Positions 34,201 through 44,571 of a DNA stretch of 64,000 nt are shown piece by piece; the stretch's first letter is position 1; each line of letters begins with the position of its first letter. The position numbers and the translations under genes are program-made. A model generated the notes under the pieces. That model searched no databases. It had not been told where the DNA came from and worked only from the letters and a program-made list of their open reading frames with translations. The stretch is from NCBI RefSeq assembly GCF_963169125.1, contig NC_084798.1, positions 195,915,481 through 195,979,480 on the forward strand, written 5' to 3'. Source of the DNA: Humulus lupulus (taxonomy: Eukaryota; Streptophyta; Magnoliopsida; Rosales; Cannabaceae).

Positions 34201-35841
34201 ATTGCTAGCATGTTGAATGTGACACAACAAATGAGTTACTAAGGATATGACGTAACTCATAGGGTAGACGCGCTGAGGTTATTCAAGGACCTGAGATCCT
34301 GTTTATTTCAAAGAGGAGGTCTTTCAAGTTTTATGCTTTTACTGGTTACCTCAAGATGTGACATGGACAATAGTGGTGCCATGATCATAAAGAGTATGTT
34401 TATGATGTATGGTTATGATGTGTGATAATGATATATGATTTTGAAAGGAATGTGATATGGCTATGATATGATATTGTAACACCCCAAATTCCCTAATATG
34501 GCTTAGTGCCTGGATTAGGGGGCCGGGAATTGAGTGCTTATGTGTTGTGAGCATGTTATTATATGAATTATGTGAGTTATATTATAATATGACTATATTG
34601 GCATGTTTAGGTGTATTAAGCAAGCATGTGGACCCATATCTTATTAGAAGGGCATTTTCATAATTTTGGAATGTTAAGGGCATATTTGAATATTTGTGTG
34701 TTTTATGATTAAGACCACATTATTATGTGGATATATTTGGGTTATCTGGCACGAGGCGATCCTAGGGGGCAAGTTAGCAGTTTAGTCATAACGGGGTCAA
34801 ATACCCAGCTCGGGGTGAGCCTAGGGATATTTTAGTAATTTAGCACATTAACGGGATCTATCGAATAATGAGGAATTATTTGGTAATAATGAGGAAATTA
34901 GAGATAGTGAGAATTTATGAGGCGTTAATTATGATTAACAGGAAAAAGGAAGGGTAAAAGACTCATTTACCCTTGAAGGCATTGGAGAGGGCATTAGGGA
35001 GCAAGGGGTATAATGGTCCTTTCCTATCTAGGGAGTGACTTAGTCACTTGAAGCTTCTCAAAACATTCAGGAAAATACCCAACTCTCCCTCTCTCTCCCA
35101 TTACTCTATTTCTCTCCTTTTTGCACTTGGTGAGGTTTTGATTTTTGGAGAAGGAAAGGCTTGGGATTTAAAGTTTGAGCTGGGAATTCAAGTAGGAGGA
35201 GCATAAGGGTTGTGATTCTTCTTTAAGGTAAGGTATTGCTATATTTTCTTGATAAATCTCAGCTGTGGTTTAAGTTTTTGCAGAATTTTAAACCAATGGA
35301 TGGGTTTTGATTTGAATGAGAGATTGAGTTTAGTTTTTGAGGTGTTGGTACTTCTTATGATATGTTATTTAGGGTCTTAAACTCATTTAGGACTTTTACA
35401 CAAGTTTGGGGAAAGATTTGAGAGCTTTGGCTCGGGGAAAAATGGTGGAGAAACCCAGGCACCACGACCCTGTTCTTCTGAGTCGCGGCACTGGGATGAT
35501 CCAGGGCAGGGGGCCCTGGCAGTGTGCCATGGCGCCTGTAAGTTTGTGCCGCGATGCTAGGCCATTTTCAGGGGCCATCATTTTACATTTTTAGGGCATA
35601 GGCCCAGGGGCTCGGAGGATGATTTCACCACCCCGTGTGAGGGAATTTGAGGTCCCAAGAGCACGATATTGGTCCTGGGGTTCTATTATGGAATCGAATA
35701 TTAATGATAATGTTATTTGTGGGTTGTGACTAGGTTGTCGCTAGGGCTCGAGAGAGGATCATTCTCAGGGGTTGTGCTTCCTTGCTTATTTGCTTGTGCT
35801 TGGACCAAAAGTAAGAAAATTTCACCCGATGCGTAACATAC

Positions 35842-36075
35842 GTGATTAGGGCTCAACCTCGTTGTTGAATGTAACATGATTAGGGCTTGGCCCCATCGTT
35901 GACTGTATTATGATTAGGGCTCAGCCCAGCTATTAAATTTATTATTATTAGGGCTTGGCCCAACTATTAAATGTAACATGATTGGGGCTTGGCCCAACTG
36001 TTCAATGTAATATGATTGGGGCTTGGCCCAACTGCTAAATGTAAACATGATTAGGGCTCAGGCCCAGCTAATGAA
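35842..36075 (+). repeat. Tandem array, ~35-45-bp unit, in the solo LTR
   Basis: About seven copies of ATGATTAGGGCTTGGCCCAA-like units with variable AT-rich tails. Related single copies occur at 37790-37840 (LTR of A). Confidence 0.85.
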
Positions 36076-36261
36076 CATAATTATAATTATGCATGTGTAT
36101 ACCTATGTAAGTACATTGTAATGTGTTGTATCTCTGTATGATAAAGGTAGCATATGTTTGTCTATCCCCGATTGGGAGGCTCAGCTAAGAAGTCAAAAGT
36201 CTGTCTATTGTACCTAACCAAAAGCTCGGCCTGCTAGGCAAGGGTATAATTGAATAAAAAA

Positions 36262-36545
36262 GGGTCAGGCTTATAAACCAAGGGATTAAAAAGGGCTCGA
36301 CTTATGAGTTGAAGGTTTACAAGGCTTGACTCATAAGTCGAGGGTTTACAAAGCTCGACTTATGAGTCGAGGGATTTATAAGGCTCGACTTATAAGTACA
36401 GGATTTACAAGGCCGACTTATAAGTCGAGGGATTACAAGGTCGACTTAAAAGTCGAAGGATTACAAGGCCCAACTTATAAGTTGAGGGTTCACAAGGCTC
36501 AACTTATGAGTCAAGGGTTTGCAAGGCTCAGCTTATGAGCCGTGA
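36262..36545 (+). repeat. Tandem array of ~28-bp palindromic units in the solo LTR
   Basis: About ten copies of units like CTCGACTTATGAGTCGAG followed by GGTTTACAAGG. Most units are near-perfect inverted repeats (CTCGACTTAT/ATAAGTCGAG), so each can fold into a hairpin. Confidence 0.88.
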
Positions 36546-36591
36546 TCGGCATTATGCGTATTGAGTGCGGGCCATTATTTCTAGGCCACCC

Positions 36592-36765
36592 CTGGAGTGC
36601 ATTATGCACTTGACTGGCTCGGATGCCATAGGAATGAATGCGAGTGCATTATGCACTTGACTGGCTTGGATGCCATAGGAATGAACGAGAGTGCATTATG
36701 CACTTAATTAGCTCGGATGCCATAGGAATGAACGGGAGTGCGACACGCACTTGTGTGACCCTATG
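36592..36765 (+). repeat. Tandem array, ~51-bp unit, in the solo LTR
   Basis: Units contain AGTGCATTATGCACT (a palindrome) then GGCTCGGATGCCATAGGAAT. Three full units and a fourth partial one, which reads AGTGCGACACGCACT. Confidence 0.85.
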
Positions 36766-38736
36766 GTCACTTAATTGTACAATGTGTATGCTTGGTTCCA
36801 GTTATTACTGTTGAGCATGTTGTTATATTATGTGGACTATCTGAATTTGTTAATGTGTTTTCTTGCTGAGTCTTTTGGCTCACGAGTGCTTTGTGGTGCA
36901 GGTGAGGGTAAGGAGAACCTTGGCCAACCATGAGTTGGAGAGTGTTAGGGGTGATGTGTGCATATGCAGTCTGCTCGATCGCCACATATGCAGTCTGCTC
37001 GATCGCCACAGTCGAGGTATCGCAAGGGAACTAGGGTTGGACCCTATTATGCCGCTTAAATTGGTTTATTTTGTAATCCCTAAGTTGGAAACAAATTTTT
37101 AAACTTGTATTTTGGTATCCCAAGTAAAGACTGAAGTTTTATTTTAATGGAAATGTTTATTCGTTGACCAAGATTTTTAATACATGAACCCTTACTGGCT
37201 TAATCACATGTTTTAGTCCAAATGACTCGTTTAGCGAGTCCCACAATAATTTAAACACACATGGTAACAGACCCTAATTAGCAGGGCGTTACAGATATGC
37301 TATGAGTTTTACGATATGAATATGTTCTTATTGTGTTTCCTTGAATATTGTTGTATATGTTTGTACTTCCTTATTGGGCTTTTAGCTCACGCCCTTACTT
37401 TTCCCCTTTCAGGTAAATAGGGTTTCTCTTTGGAACGCGCTGTGATGTGGGGAGTTCCATCGTCTGGGCGTGTATGGTATAGGGGTATCCTATGAACGAA
37501 TAAACGATCAACATAAGCGTCGAGTTTTAAATAAAGCATGTTATGGACTTTAGTTTAAAACCTATCAGTGGGACTTAAATTTTATTTTCTTTAAGATGCA
37601 CAAAAACACTTTATTTTTTTATTTTAAACAATTGGGCCCAACTTGCATGTTTCATCAAGGCCCCACTGAATTTCATATGCTAAGTGTTATTTTCTAATTA
37701 TTTATGAGTTGTGAGATGTTTTACAAAGTAATAGAATAGAGCGCTTTACACAAAGGTAAGAAAACTGCATCCAATATGTGATATATGTGATTAGGGCTTG
37801 ACCCGGTTGTTAAATATAGAAATGATTAGGGCTCGGGCCCCTGTGAATGAGCATGATTATGATTATGCCTATGATTGCTTGATTAAATATAGAGTATTCA
37901 TGCATGCTTAATTAAGCAATTACAGGCATAATCATATCAAGGGCGACAATAGTGCACTGAGTGCTGGTCGATATGCTTAGGCATAATCAAGAGCGTGATA
38001 TACGCTTGATCGACCCTATGATTGTTAAAAAATTAAAGCTCCAGGTACATTGGGCCAGCTCTAAGGCTGGTTATATAGTGGATAGAGCAGTGGGCCTCAA
38101 GGTGACTCTATAGTCGCATCTAGGGCAACGGGCCCCAGTATTACTTATTAGTCATTTACTTAGGGAAACGACCCCGGGGTGGCTCTACGGTCACGTATTT
38201 AGGGCAACGGGCCTCAGTGTTACACTGTAGTCACATATTTGAATGGAATTCATGCATGAGTAGGGTTATTACTACTAGGCATTCCTATTGATTCTATGAT
38301 ATGTTATTAACTACTTATGAGCATGTTTAACTTTTCTTACTGAGTCTTGGCTCACGGGTGCTATGTGGTGCAGGTAAGGGGAAAAGGAAGCAGGACCAAC
38401 CATGAGTTAGAGAGCTTCGGTGGTGATGTGTACATATGTGACTGCTCGACCACCACCGCTGGGGTTTCTCAGAGGAATTAGGATCAAACCCTATTTTGCC
38501 ACTTAGGTCGGCTGGTTGTAACTTTTGAACTGTAATTAGCCTTTTAAACGTTATTTTGGGATCCCATGTATGAACGTAAACATTTTAATAAAATGGTCAT
38601 TCCTTTCTACCAAAATTTTTAACCCTAAACCGTTAATCATGTTTAGTTACACGTCTATGGCCAAATGAATCATTTAGAGAGTCTAGCACCGTTTAAAATA
38701 CACAGTGTAACGGTCTTGGCTATCCATGACGTTACA

Positions 38737-40160
38737 TTATTGGAATATTATAGTATTTAATTGAATATTTATGTGATTATGTGAATTACATGAGTTATAT
38801 TATGATATGATTGATTATGCATGTTTAAGTGCATCAAATATGCGTAAAAGACTCGCTTTTATTTAAAGGAGCATATTTGTATTTTTAACATGGTGAGAGT
38901 ATAATTGTGTTTATATTGTATTATGTGATTGATACCACATTATTATGTGGATATATTTGAGAAATTCAAAAGGAGTTAGTCCTTTTGAACTAGACAACGG
39001 TAGAGTCACAACGGGGATTAATACCCAGCTCGTGGTGAACCAAGGAGTATTTTGGTAATTCGGTGAGTTACTGGGACTCATTGGAGCATGAGTCGTATTT
39101 TGGAAAAAAATAGTGATATTCTGGGATTGGTGAAATTAATTAGGAATTTTGAGTTTATGTGGGATTGAAGAGTCAAAATGTCATGTTTGCCCTTAAGGGA
39201 TTAAAGGGAAGGTTTAAGTAGCCAGGGGCATTTTGGTCTTTTTGAGACCATTATGTACTTAAGACAAGGAAGAGTTTATTAACTCAGAAAGTAAACTCTC
39301 TCTCTCTCTCTCTCTCTGCTCTCACGTATTCTCTCTCAGATATTAACTCAGATATAGCATACCATTATGTGCTTAGAATGTTTTATTAAACATGTTTGTC
39401 TGCATTATGCATATCTGTGTCAAGTGATGCATGCTTATTTGCTATATCTGATTGAAAAGTTCAGCTTATAAGTCGAGGGGGACAATAGCATGTTGAACGC
39501 TGGCCAATGTGGCTAGGCTAACCCAGAAGCATGATATACACTTGTACAACCCTATGGCTGCCTAGAAAATAAAGCGTGAGGTACGCTTGGCTAGCTCTAA
39601 GGTTAGTTAATATGGAATAGGGAAATAGGCCTCGGGGTCGCTCTATTGTCACTTATTTAGAATGAATGTATGCCTAAGCATTGGTTATTGCTGCTAAGCA
39701 TGCTATTTATGATTCTGAAATCTGTTGATTAACTGCATATAAGCATGGTTATGTTTTCTTGTTGAGCCTTGGCTCATGGGTGCTACATGGTGCAGGTAAA
39801 GGAAAGGAAATGTTAGACCATCCATGAGTTGGAGAGCTTCAGGGGTGAGGTGTACATATGCGGCTTGCTCGACCATGGTGACCGAGACTACTAGTTGGAA
39901 CTAAGGTCGAACCCTGATTTTTCCGCCTAGGCTGGCCCTTGTATTTGTTTTGTAGCTAGTTTGGTTTATAAACTCTTTTGGGATCCTGTGTATCAAACTT
40001 AAACTCTTCTAATGAAGTGGTTACTATTTGACCAAACTTTTTAGTACCCAAACCTTGTGTTAGTTTCAATTAAACATTTTAAGTCCAAAAGACTCGTTTA
40101 GCGAATTAAGCACTATTTTAATTACACAGTGTAACAGTCCTAGATTAGTGAGACGTTACA
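38737..40160 (+). repeat. Tekay-type LTR, lacking its first ~70 bp
   Basis: Follows the end of element A's LTR directly. It starts within the ATTATGTGATTATGTG region of the LTR head and ends GAGACGTTACA at 40160. It contains a (CT)n run at 39295-39317 in the likely transcript-start region and is shorter than the other copies (an internal part is missing after 39340). No coding region. Confidence 0.8.
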
Positions 40161-40282
40161 GGTGTCTAGTGACCAAAAGGCCCCTGGGGTTAGCTTTAAG
40201 ATTTGTATGGGGCAGGGGTATAGTGGTCTTTTTCCCTTATGCAGCTAAGACTTAACTAAGCTAAAGCTGCATTCACACTCAC
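40161..40282 (+). repeat. Tekay-type LTR fragment, left part (split by T1)
   Basis: A 122-bp middle portion of a Tekay-type LTR (GGGGCAGGGGTATAGTGGTC as in other copies), directly after the end of the previous LTR. It ends with the target duplication CTCAC (40278-40282) of element T1 and continues at 54834. Confidence 0.7.
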
Positions 40283-40743
40283 TGTTGTCTGTATTTTTAC
40301 CTCCAACACATGGCAACAATGACTGGCTCGGATGTTCATAGACATCGTCGAGGCATGTTACTGCCCGAGGCCTCTAGTTGGAGCAAGGGTCCTCCTAGGT
40401 GAGACTTTGCCTTTGACAGTGGGTCGTGGGTGCCTTAGTAGATTACTTCCTGAGGTTCATCCTCGGAACTGGAGGTTCTCCAGCTCGGGCAATTAAGGCG
40501 AAGGCTCTCATCCCTAATCATCTCCTAGGTCCGAGGTTCTGATTCTCGGACCTAACATGTCATCAAATGCGGGTTTACAGAGCTAGAGGATCGTTTGGAA
40601 ACCTTTATGGGTGATCCGTCAACAGTGTTGGAAAGTGTACGACTCGACAATTCGCACTCCCACTATGTCGTATGACATGGAGGTACTTACAGCATGCCCT
40701 GACAGTACCAGGGGGATGTTCCCCATAAAGTAGGTACCTTTCT
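40283..40743 (+). repeat. 5' LTR of element T1 (second half deleted)
   Basis: Matches 53959-54425 of the 3' LTR, including GGGTGCCTTAGTAGATTACT, up to AGGTACCTTTCT. Beyond this the 3' LTR has about 400 bp more, with the TATA box, while here gag sequence follows at once. Confidence 0.9.
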
Positions 40744-41698
40744 ACCTGGATCCGTGGCCTCGGGGATCCAATATTCACCCTATGTTCCCATCCAACAGAG
40801 CTCGGGGGGAGTCCAACCCAGCTAGAGCGCCCCACCTTCTGGTTACAGCGTCATGTCTGCTCCTGGATTTGGTATGGCTCCAACAGGGTTCGGGGCAGCG
40901 CCCACTAGATATAGCGATTTTCATCCCGCATTCAGTGCTGGAGTTTTTGCCCCCTCCTAGCCTGCTCAATCCAATAGAGCTTCCAACGACACTAGGCGTG
41001 GAGGGAAGGGTAAGGGTCGCAAACCCAGAGGAAGCAGAACCACACAACCCGAGCAAGGAGTCGCATCAGGCGAGAAGTACGTCTCGCAGTATTCCGAGTA
41101 CACTAACTTGGTAGACTCCCAAGAGAACATCTTCATGGCCATGACACAACACGTTCATTACAGGAAGTTGTAACCCATTTGAAGAGATAGGGATAGGCGG
41201 GACCCTATCAAATTTTGTCGTTTCCACAACGACATAGGGCACTACACCAATGAGTGTCGTCAACTCAAGGACGAGATTGAGAATCTCATCAAGCTGGGAC
41301 ATTTCCACCAATATGCTAAGGGTGGAGTGCGTCCATCACAGCCTCTCGTGGCAGGAGCGGTGGTACCACCTGTTACACCACAGGTCCCAACAGTAGCTCC
41401 AATAGCCCCCCAACATCCAGTGGCCCAAGAACCCCATCTAGTAAATGGGCGAGTAGGAACCATCTCAGGAGGGCCTCAATTGGGGGGGGGGGGGGGCAAT
41501 TCACGAAGCTCGCAGAACAGGTATGCGTGGGCTTTGAATCATGATGATGAGGTCATGGCTTTGGCCAAACTGCCTGCCCAAATTCCACGAATGACTGACC
41601 AAGTCATAACATTCTCCGAAGACGACACTCGGAGAGTACATTTCCCACATCACAACCCGTTGGTGATTGAGAACCAAATCTCCAACAAAATGGTGACG
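40744..41698 (+). pseudogene. gag: gag pseudogene (C-terminal half), element T1
   Basis: Readable in pieces: Gly/Ala/Pro-rich segment (PGFGMAPTGFGAAPTRYS), basic linker, SEYTNLVDSQENIFMA, then the Tat-type zinc motif (FCRFHNDIGHYTNEC) at about 41210-41265 and a proline-rich linker before protease (GTISGGPQLGG). A run of 15 G (41482-41496) lies within the linker. Frame changes occur near 41100-41200; the capsid part is deleted. Confidence 0.85.
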
Positions 41699-42291
41699 TA
41701 GATTCTACTAGACAATGGGAGTTCGGTGAACATCTTATTTAAGTCAGCCTTTGAGAAGATAGGGCTAACCACGACATACTTTTCCCCGTGTGCCTCGACG
41801 CTCTATGGATTCTCGAGAGAAGCCCTCATCCCGATGGGGCAGATAAAGCTCCCTGTGATGCTTGGAGAGGTACCTAACCAAGCCTTCAAATACTGCACCT
41901 TTGTGGTTGTGGACTGTTCTCAGTGTACAACACCATCTTGGAATGACCTGCACTGGTGGATTTTGGGGCCGTCACTTCCATCTGTCATCTATGCATGAAG
42001 TTCCCCACGGATACAGGTATCGATACAGTCTGTGGTGACCAGAAAGAGGCGAGACAGTGTTACAATGTCTCCCTCAAGGCTCCAGTAATGATGGTAAGGG
42101 AGGAAGGTTCTGAGAAGTTCAAGGCCTCAGAGGTACAAGCTTTCCAAGAGTTGGGTCCCAACGAGTTAGATCCAAGGGTTCAAGAGGCGAGGTTAGTTGA
42201 ACCAATAGAGGAGGTGGAGAAGGCAGTTCTTGATACCTCCACCCCCAACAGGAAAGTAAAAGTTGGGGGAAGCTTAAAAACGGAAGTCTGA
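41699..42291 (+). pseudogene. Protease and linker, element T1
   Basis: A TAG at 41699 precedes the active-site stretch ILLDNGSSVNIL; the Asp is kept, Asn follows where Thr is usual. The fold continues (STLYGFSREALIPMGQIKLPV), with a frameshift near 41930 at the NTIL-G region. The next frame carries FPTDTGI and a Glu-rich linker to RT (41956-42291), ending in a TGA. Confidence 0.85.
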
Positions 42292-42297
42292 GAGGCA

Positions 42298-43110
42298 TTG
42301 GTGGGCTTCCTCCGAGGAAACCAAGACGTGTTCGAGTGGTCACATTCTGACATGATTGGTATTGATCCAAATATCATATGCCATGCTTGGAATGTTGATC
42401 CTAGCTTAGCTCCCATTCAGATAAAGCAACAGACATTTGATCAAACTCGGAAAGAGGCTCTCAAGGCCAAAGTGGACAAGCTCCTCTCCAATGGGTTTAT
42501 CCGAGAAGCCCAATACCCCAGGTGGCTATCCAATCTTGTCCTCGTGACAAAGCTGAATGGCACTTGGAGGACATGCATTGATTTATCGGACCTTAACAAG
42601 GCATGTCTGACGAACTGCTTTCCACTCCCCAAGACAGATTAGATGGTCGACGCCACCTCTGGTTACTAGTTGCTGTTGTTCATGGATGCATACTCGAGAT
42701 ATAACCAAATATCCATGCATGTCACTGATCAAGAGCACACTAGCTTTCGAGCCGACAAAGGTGTCTATTATTACATTGTGATGCCTGAAAAATGCTAGTG
42801 CCACCTACCAGAGGTAGGTTAATAAGATGTTCAAAAACCAATTGGATCAGACATGGAGGTCTATGTGGATGATCTGTTGGTCAAGTCCAGGACCGCCCCA
42901 GACCACGTGGGTGACCTAACTGAGGTCTTCGTGGTGCTCCGCCGGTTTGGGATGAAGCTCAACCCCCAAAAGTGCACATTTGGGGTTGCCTCCGGCAAGT
43001 TCCTATGCTTCATCATCAGTGCTCGAGGGATTGAGGCAAATCTCGAGAAGATCAGGGCACTAACCAAAATGCCATCTCCCTGGAAACATAAGACGTTCAA
43101 AGCCTGACAG
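42298..43110 (+). pseudogene. Reverse transcriptase, element T1
   Basis: RT motifs of the Tat lineage: GFIREAQYPRWLSNLVLV, WRTCIDLSDLNKAC, MDAYSRYNQISMH (first Asp), and MEVYVDDLLVKS with both catalytic Asp, then the thumb (NPQKCTFGV, FLCFIISARGIEAN). Stops or frameshifts occur after PLPKTD (42640), at 42668, around 42790-42845 and at 43105. Confidence 0.9.
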
Positions 43111-43529
43111 GGAGGATCGCAACTTTGAGCTATTTTGTCTCCAAGGCAATGGACAAGTGCATCCCTTTCTTTAATGTTCTCCGAGGAAGTCAAAAGTTTG
43201 AATGGACAGAAGAGTGCGAACAGGCATTCCAACAGCTCAAGACACACATGGAAAATCCTCTGATCCTATCCAAACCAGTAGACAGAGAACCTCTTCTGCT
43301 CTACATGTCTATTTTGGGATGACGCCATTAGTGCAGCGTTTGTAAAGGAAGAAAGCCGCATTCAGCACCCTGTTTATTATGTCAGCAAAAGACTCCTCAG
43401 GGCAGAGTCTAGGTACCCGCTGATGGAGAAGTTAACCTTTTGGTTAATGGTTTCCTCTCAAAAGCTAAGACCCTACTTCCAGGCGCATCCGATTAAGGTC
43501 CTCATAAACCATCCCTTAGACAAACCAAC
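43111..43529 (+). pseudogene. First RNase H-like domain, element T1 (cut by element D)
   Basis: Pieces in several frames: KFEWTEECEQAFQQLK, PLILSKPVDREPLLLYM, then HPVYYVSKRLLRAESRYP and FQAHPIKVL as in Tat elements. Sequence stops near 43525 where element D begins. The following second RNase H and integrase zinc domain are absent. Confidence 0.85.
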
Positions 43530-44160
43530 CCATCAAATTTATTAACATACTCCGTTATTGTTGCATTAACCTGAACGAGATTCAGAAATTCATTCATCTT
43601 AGAAGTCTTGGCTGCATCACAGTAATGCCTCTCATGGAATAGCTGCCTAAATTCTTTCTAATCCATCACAGGTATGTCTCTTGTCTGGGATACTACTTCC
43701 CACCATGTCTGGGCATCATCCCACAATACAAATGTAGCATAGATCACCCTATCATGACCTACCAGCCCCATACTATCGAGAATAGAACTGATCATGCTCA
43801 TCCATTGCTCAGATCTGAATGGATCTAGGCCTCCCTCAAAGACTAGAGGGTAAAACTCCTGGAATCTTCCACAAAGAAATTCTTATCCGTTCTCAACCCT
43901 AGGCTGAGCCAAAATTGGTGCCACTCCTGGCAAAACAAAGGAAGAGGTGCTCCCCCACAGATTCTGATGTTGCTTCAAGCACCTAATCTCTTCCTCCTGC
44001 CTCTGCAATCTTAATTGCACATCTGTAAGCACATGCTGGAAATTCTGAGGGGCAGATGAAGAACTCAACCCCTGGCTGAAACTCCCAGCCTCAGCATAAC
44101 CACCACCAGGCCTCATTATCTGTCTTGGATACATACCTTCTGGTTGAATCTGCAGTCAAT
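43530..44160 (-). pseudogene. gag: gag fragment, element D
   Basis: Minus strand. The open piece 44134-43883 has a Gln/Arg-rich helix (DVQLRLQRQEEEIRCLKQ) and proline-rich end as in Tekay Gag N-termini. Further left, in broken frames, come the tryptophan-rich capsid motif, a FHE-Y segment and a helix (about 43800-43530). Truncated before the zinc knuckle. Confidence 0.8.
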
Positions 44161-44556
44161 AACTTGACCCATTAAATATGATGAGCATATCAAAAGCTTT
44201 CCCCATGGAAACAATCTTACCACACTACATTCACAAATCCACTGCAGTGCTAAAAACATGCCCATGGCATTCATACAACAATCATAACCCCTGTTCTTCC
44301 AACATACCTACCATGCCTCCAACTCTAGCTTGCAAATATCACATTTATATATTCATGTAGCAGGTAATCATATAATCAAGAGCCAGGCTCTGTCAGAATC
44401 TCATGCTCCCTAATACAATGTGCTGGTAAAGCATTTACATTCTATTTAAGCAGTTAAGCACATAACTACAGAAATAGTTACCATTCCCTAAGTGAAGCTA
44501 TCTTTGATGACGAGTGCACATGCCTAGCTAGTCTTCGGAACCCTTAACCTTGGCTC

Positions 44557-44568
44557 GCTCTGATACCA
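44557..44568 (-). other. Primer binding site (tRNA-iMet), element D
   Basis: Minus strand TGGTATCAGAGC, a perfect 12-base complement to initiator methionine tRNA, three bases past the LTR end. Confidence 0.95.
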
Positions 44569-44571
44569 AGT

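Larger units (their letters stand above)
34475..37293 (+). mobile_element. Solo LTR of Tekay type, 2819 bp, with target duplication GATAT
   Basis: TGTAACACCCC at 34475 and GCAGGGCGTTACA at 37293 are flanked by GATAT at 34470-34474 and 37294-37298. It is homologous along its length to the LTRs of A (26587...38736) and D (47292-44572). It lies in the 3' LTR of element C. It contains three tandem arrays (listed below) and a GC-rich block (35440-35580). No coding region. Confidence 0.95.
27682..37750 (+). mobile_element. Element C: Tekay-type chromovirus, 5'-truncated, plus strand
   Basis: Starts abruptly at the end of gag; there is no 5' LTR, primer site or Gag body. It runs through protease, RT, RNase H, integrase and chromodomain to a 3' LTR (31282-37750) that is split by a solo LTR. 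The 5' end and part of the surrounding LTR of A were lost together, so no target duplication can be seen. Confidence 0.88.
31282..37750 (+). repeat. 3' LTR of element C, split by a solo LTR
   Basis: TGTAGCGCACC at 31282 after a purine tract (AAGGATGGTATA), ending GCGCTTTACA at 37750. Without the insert (34475-37293 and one GATAT) it is about 3.65 kb. It is very AT-rich (32600-33800) and contains (TTTA)n near 31300, and GAAA/GAAGAA microsatellite at about 31930-31995, just before a likely leader. No gene is seen. Confidence 0.88.
26587..38736 (+). repeat. 3' LTR of element A, split by element C
   Basis: Head: 26587-27681 (TGTAACGTCCC start, CTCTCTCTCG transcript-start-like region, a GC-rich block around 27590-27680). 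Tail: 37751-38736, ending TGACGTTACA and matching 195-479. By comparison with the intact LTR at 34475-37293, roughly 200 bp of this LTR is missing at the break where element C joins. Confidence 0.85.

Noticed and set aside
35396..35594. Pair of ORFs on both strands at the same place
   Set aside because: Caused by the GC-rich, partly palindromic block in the solo LTR; no codon pattern.
42861..43247. 128-residue minus-strand ORF
   Set aside because: Antisense of the T1 reverse transcriptase region; no independent support.
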